Origin: Protula sp. h YS-2021
Taxonomy: Eukaryota > Annelida > Polychaeta > Sabellida > Serpulidae
Direction of reading: 5' to 3'
Length of the DNA stretch: 64,000 nt
Assembly (NCBI GenBank): GCA_949752745.1
Contig: OX457031.1
Span: 2,098,950 to 2,162,949, forward strand
A model generated the notes under the pieces. The model worked only from the letters and a program-made list of their open reading frames with translations, had not been told where the DNA came from and searched no databases. A program made the position numbers and the translations under genes. Below are positions 61,639 through 64,000 of this stretch, one piece after another. Each line of letters starts with the position of its first letter. Within the stretch, counting starts at the first letter, position 1.

Positions 61639-62366
61639 GTACGTATTACATGCTGTTACATCATACTGGAAGTAACGAGTACTTAATTGATCATAATAAC
61701 TCCCAGCAATGAATACTGACAGTTGCTTCAGTATAACTCCAGGCCATGAATACTGGTAGTTATTTCAGTATACCTCCAGGCCATGAATACTCACAGTTGT
61801 TTAAGTATAACTCCAGGCCATGAATACTGGCAGTTGTTTTAGTGTAACTCCAGGCCATGAATACTGACAGTTGTTTCAGTATAACTCTAGGTCACGAATC
61901 CTGGCAGAAGTTTTAGTTCGAGGCTGCTAAAAATGGTTTTATCAGCGCACACACAGCATGCTGTGGTCCAACGCCAACCTTTACGGCACTTCAATCTGTT
62001 CTTTATAACAATTTTTTTACTCCACAGATCCATTTGTGATTACCTAAAATTAATACCAACAAAATCGAGAAACTACTTTTTAAAATAGCTGTCTGCTCTA
62101 TTTATACATAACAGATTTCTAGATAGTTGTATATTTAAATTCTTTGTCATCTAAAGCAGTAAGCAGCCAGAATAGTAATAAAGAACATGCAGTTGCTTGT
62201 ATCTACTCGTCGTATTCAAAGACAGAACTGATTGTAAGGGCAATAAATGAAATTTCTATCTCTTTAACCCTTAAATCACCGAATTGATATTTTACGGGGA
62301 AATTTTTTTTTCACTTTATATTTATATATTTATGTAATATATATATATATATATATTTATATGCAG
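61639..62366 (+). other. Intron with ~38-bp tandem repeat
   Basis: At 61705-61910 five copies of a unit CCAGGCCATGAATACTG(A/G)CAG... with decreasing identity toward 3'. A (TA)n tract lies just before the next acceptor (62336-62360). Confidence 0.85.
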
Positions 62367-62501
62367 ATCTCGACGAATGTGAAGCTAACAGTGGTCAAGG
62401 TGACTGTGTGTCTCCGGCTACATGTGTCAACAACAGAGGATCCTTTACTTGTACCTGTCCATCTGGCTATCGTTTATCCGATACTGGTCTAAGATGTATA
62501 A
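62367..62501 (+). CDS. Calcium-binding EGF domain 1
   Basis: 135 nt, phase 1-1, acceptor TTATATGCAG, donor ATAA|GTAAGT. It encodes DLDECEANSGQGDCVSPATC, then VNNRGSFTCTCPSGYRLSDT, then GLRCI. D-x-D-E-C plus C-x-N-x4-F-x-C is the calcium-binding and Asp/Asn hydroxylation consensus. Confidence 0.93.
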
Positions 62502-62830
62502 GTAAGTACACACAAATGAATTACCGCTCAGAACGCAGGGGGCATATTTCCCGAGGGAAGGGGGTGCCTGTCATCACGAAGAAATGGGAGGGAGGGGGTT
62601 TCTTCACTTGTAACTGTCCAGCAGGCTATCGTCTATCCGATACTTGTCTCGGATGTATAAGCAAGTACAGACAATTACAGTACCGGTCAGAAGTATGGAA
62701 CATGTTTCCCGGGGAGGGGAAGAGGTGCCTGGTATCTCAACCGGCTATCGTGTATCTAATGGCGGTCCCAGATGCACCAGTAAGCACACACAAATGCAGC
62801 ACAGCTCAAAAGAATATGAATTTTCAGCTG
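62448..62830. repeat. Three tandem copies of cbEGF exon end plus donor
   Basis: Copy 1 is the real exon end (62448) with its intron start. Copy 2 (about 62602) has the same TGT-x-CCA-GGCTATCGT words and GCAAGT in place of the donor. Copy 3 (about 62731) is more diverged but has AGTAAGC. The period is about 130-150 bp. Confidence 0.85.
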
Positions 62831-63081
62831 TTTTTGCATACGTAAAATGGAGGAATGCCGTGAAATGGGAGAATACCGTGAAATGGGAGAATGAAACTAT
62901 TACTGAAACAAATGTTAGATGTAATTAATAATCTCTTAATTGTTCATTCTATATCAGTTATCAGGATGTCAAGCTAGTGAGAATAATTTCTTTTTTACCT
63001 GCAGATGATCTTATGCTTTCGTTTTGCCTATTGGTTTACATGAGTAATATTTTACACACAATATTGTGTTCTAATTAACAG
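62502..63081 (+). other. Intron containing exon-end duplicates
   Basis: Besides the duplicates, at 62840-62895 a ~20-bp unit (GTGAAATGGGAGAATACC) is repeated three times. No additional exon start is visible. Confidence 0.6.
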
Positions 63082-63216
63082 ATATTGACGAATGTGCTGA
63101 GCAGACAAGTGGTTGTGATCAAGTATGTATGGATAACATACCTGGATTCACGTGCAGTTGTCGTACTGGCTATATACTTCAGGGAGATGAAAGAACCTGC
63201 CTTATTGATTCCAGTG
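63082..63216 (+). CDS. Calcium-binding EGF domain 2
   Basis: 135 nt, phase 1-1, acceptor AATTAACAG, donor AGTG|GTAAAT. It encodes NIDECAEQTSGCDQVCMDNI, then PGFTCSCRTGYILQGDERTC. It has the calcium and hydroxylation motifs (DIDEC-type, C-x-D-x4-F-x-C). It has exactly the same exon length as cbEGF 1, so both may come from one duplication. Confidence 0.93.
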
Positions 63217-63925
63217 GTAAATTACTAACAGACTAATTCATAAAAATGACATTGACCCTGTTTTATTACTTCAATTGGTTTTTCACTACATTATTAAGAA
63301 ATGTTCGTTTTTCAATAATCGTATGATTATCAATATGTGAGACACCGTAGTAGATTAACAGAGAGTTTAATGCACACTTTTACGGCCTTTTACGTTTCAG
63401 ATAGGTAAAGAAGGGCTTCAGATCGAAATATTAGGAACCATTATCTTAAATTAAAAACGAAAAAGTCCGGTTATTTATTTTCGATTGAGACAGCATCGAA
63501 CAGTCAAAAAGCAAATAAATAATATGCAATTTTGATACAATTGGAACGGCGCTACTCTCAAGCTTGGACCGCAAGTGAGAAAAAGTGGGCCTTAAACGAC
63601 TTGTATCGGGATTCCAAAAGGAAAAAGGGGGCCTCACATGACATGTTTTGGGGTTCAAATGGGAAAAGGGTGCCTATAATGACATATGTCTGGATTCAAA
63701 TTGGAAAAAGCGGGCCTCAAATAATGTGTTGGGCTCCAAATGAGAAAAATGCGGGTCTCAAATAATGTGTTGGGCTCCAAATGAGACAAAAGTGGGCCTC
63801 AAATCCCATTAACGCCCTATAGAAGGACGTGATTTGGTACATTGTCGTCTAAAGTTGTCAACCAATCAAAGCACGAATGCAAGTCGGCCAGGTCATGACA
63901 CTTCCATTATGGTTTATGATTGCAG
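63217..63925 (+). other. Intron with ~38-bp repeats
   Basis: From about 63560 to 63805 diverged copies of TGGGCCTCAAATAATGTGTT / GGGCTCCAAATGAGA repeat six to seven times. The CCAATCA-containing dispersed segment follows at 63835-63905. Confidence 0.75.
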
Positions 63926-64000
63926 ATAATCGCTTAACAGAGGCTTGTGCTAATCACACATGCAGCCAAATCTGTGGACTGAACGAAACTGATATGGTCA
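63926..64000 (+). CDS. EGF-like domain, partial at window end
   Basis: Phase-1 acceptor ATGATTGCAG. It encodes NRLTEACANHTCSQICGLNE, then TDMV, before the window ends. The C-x4-C-x3-C spacing is that of the start of an EGF domain without calcium motif. N-H-T is an N-glycosylation sequon. Confidence 0.75.

Overview
The window is a stretch of metazoan genome, not a prokaryotic or viral one. It is AT-rich, has spliceosomal introns of about 0.1-2.6 kb with GT-AG (once GC-AG) borders, and is full of microsatellites and minisatellites. Everything codable that I can support lies on the + strand and joins into one very large gene that is open at both window edges. The domains (SEA, EGF, von Willebrand D, a MUC4/SUSD2-type module, calcium-binding EGF) are those of animal mucins of the MUC4 / coral 'mucin-like protein' type. 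A marine invertebrate is likely, but I cannot name the phylum from sequence alone.

Layout. Positions 648-45205 hold a Thr/Ser/Glu/Pro-rich mucin region built from 17 exons that look intact (about 7,885 residues) plus three decaying ones. All 17 start and end in phase 1, so any exon can be skipped or lost without changing frame. Each large exon has its own tandem unit (5, 10, 12, 15, 80, 162 or 200 residues), and five exons are tiny (12-102 nt). Positions 47432-52277 hold SEA1, EGF, SEA2, EGF, EGF. A 200-nt assembly gap lies at 53092-53291. Positions 53559-56792 encode a VWD domain with GDPH and GLLGNFNG motifs. Positions 57205-60989 encode the Trp/CGG module, an Ig- or cadherin-like segment and a Cys-rich turn. 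Positions 61471-64000 encode EGF and calcium-binding EGF repeats and run off the window.

How it works together (inference from family knowledge): the Thr arrays would be densely O-glycosylated and form an extended gel or brush. SEA2 carries a Gly-Ser cleavage-type motif that could split the protein into non-covalently held halves. The VWD, EGF and cbEGF part would mediate assembly or anchoring. Signal peptide and any membrane anchor lie outside the window.

The most unusual aspects are the phase-1 modular mucin region in which repeat units contain in-phase splice-like motifs, three exons caught in decay, a 12-nt microexon, a GC-AG intron with an in-frame GT alternative, several tandem duplications of exon/intron junctions, and a perfect 40-bp intronic palindrome. 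Tandem duplication is frequent in both exons and introns across the locus.
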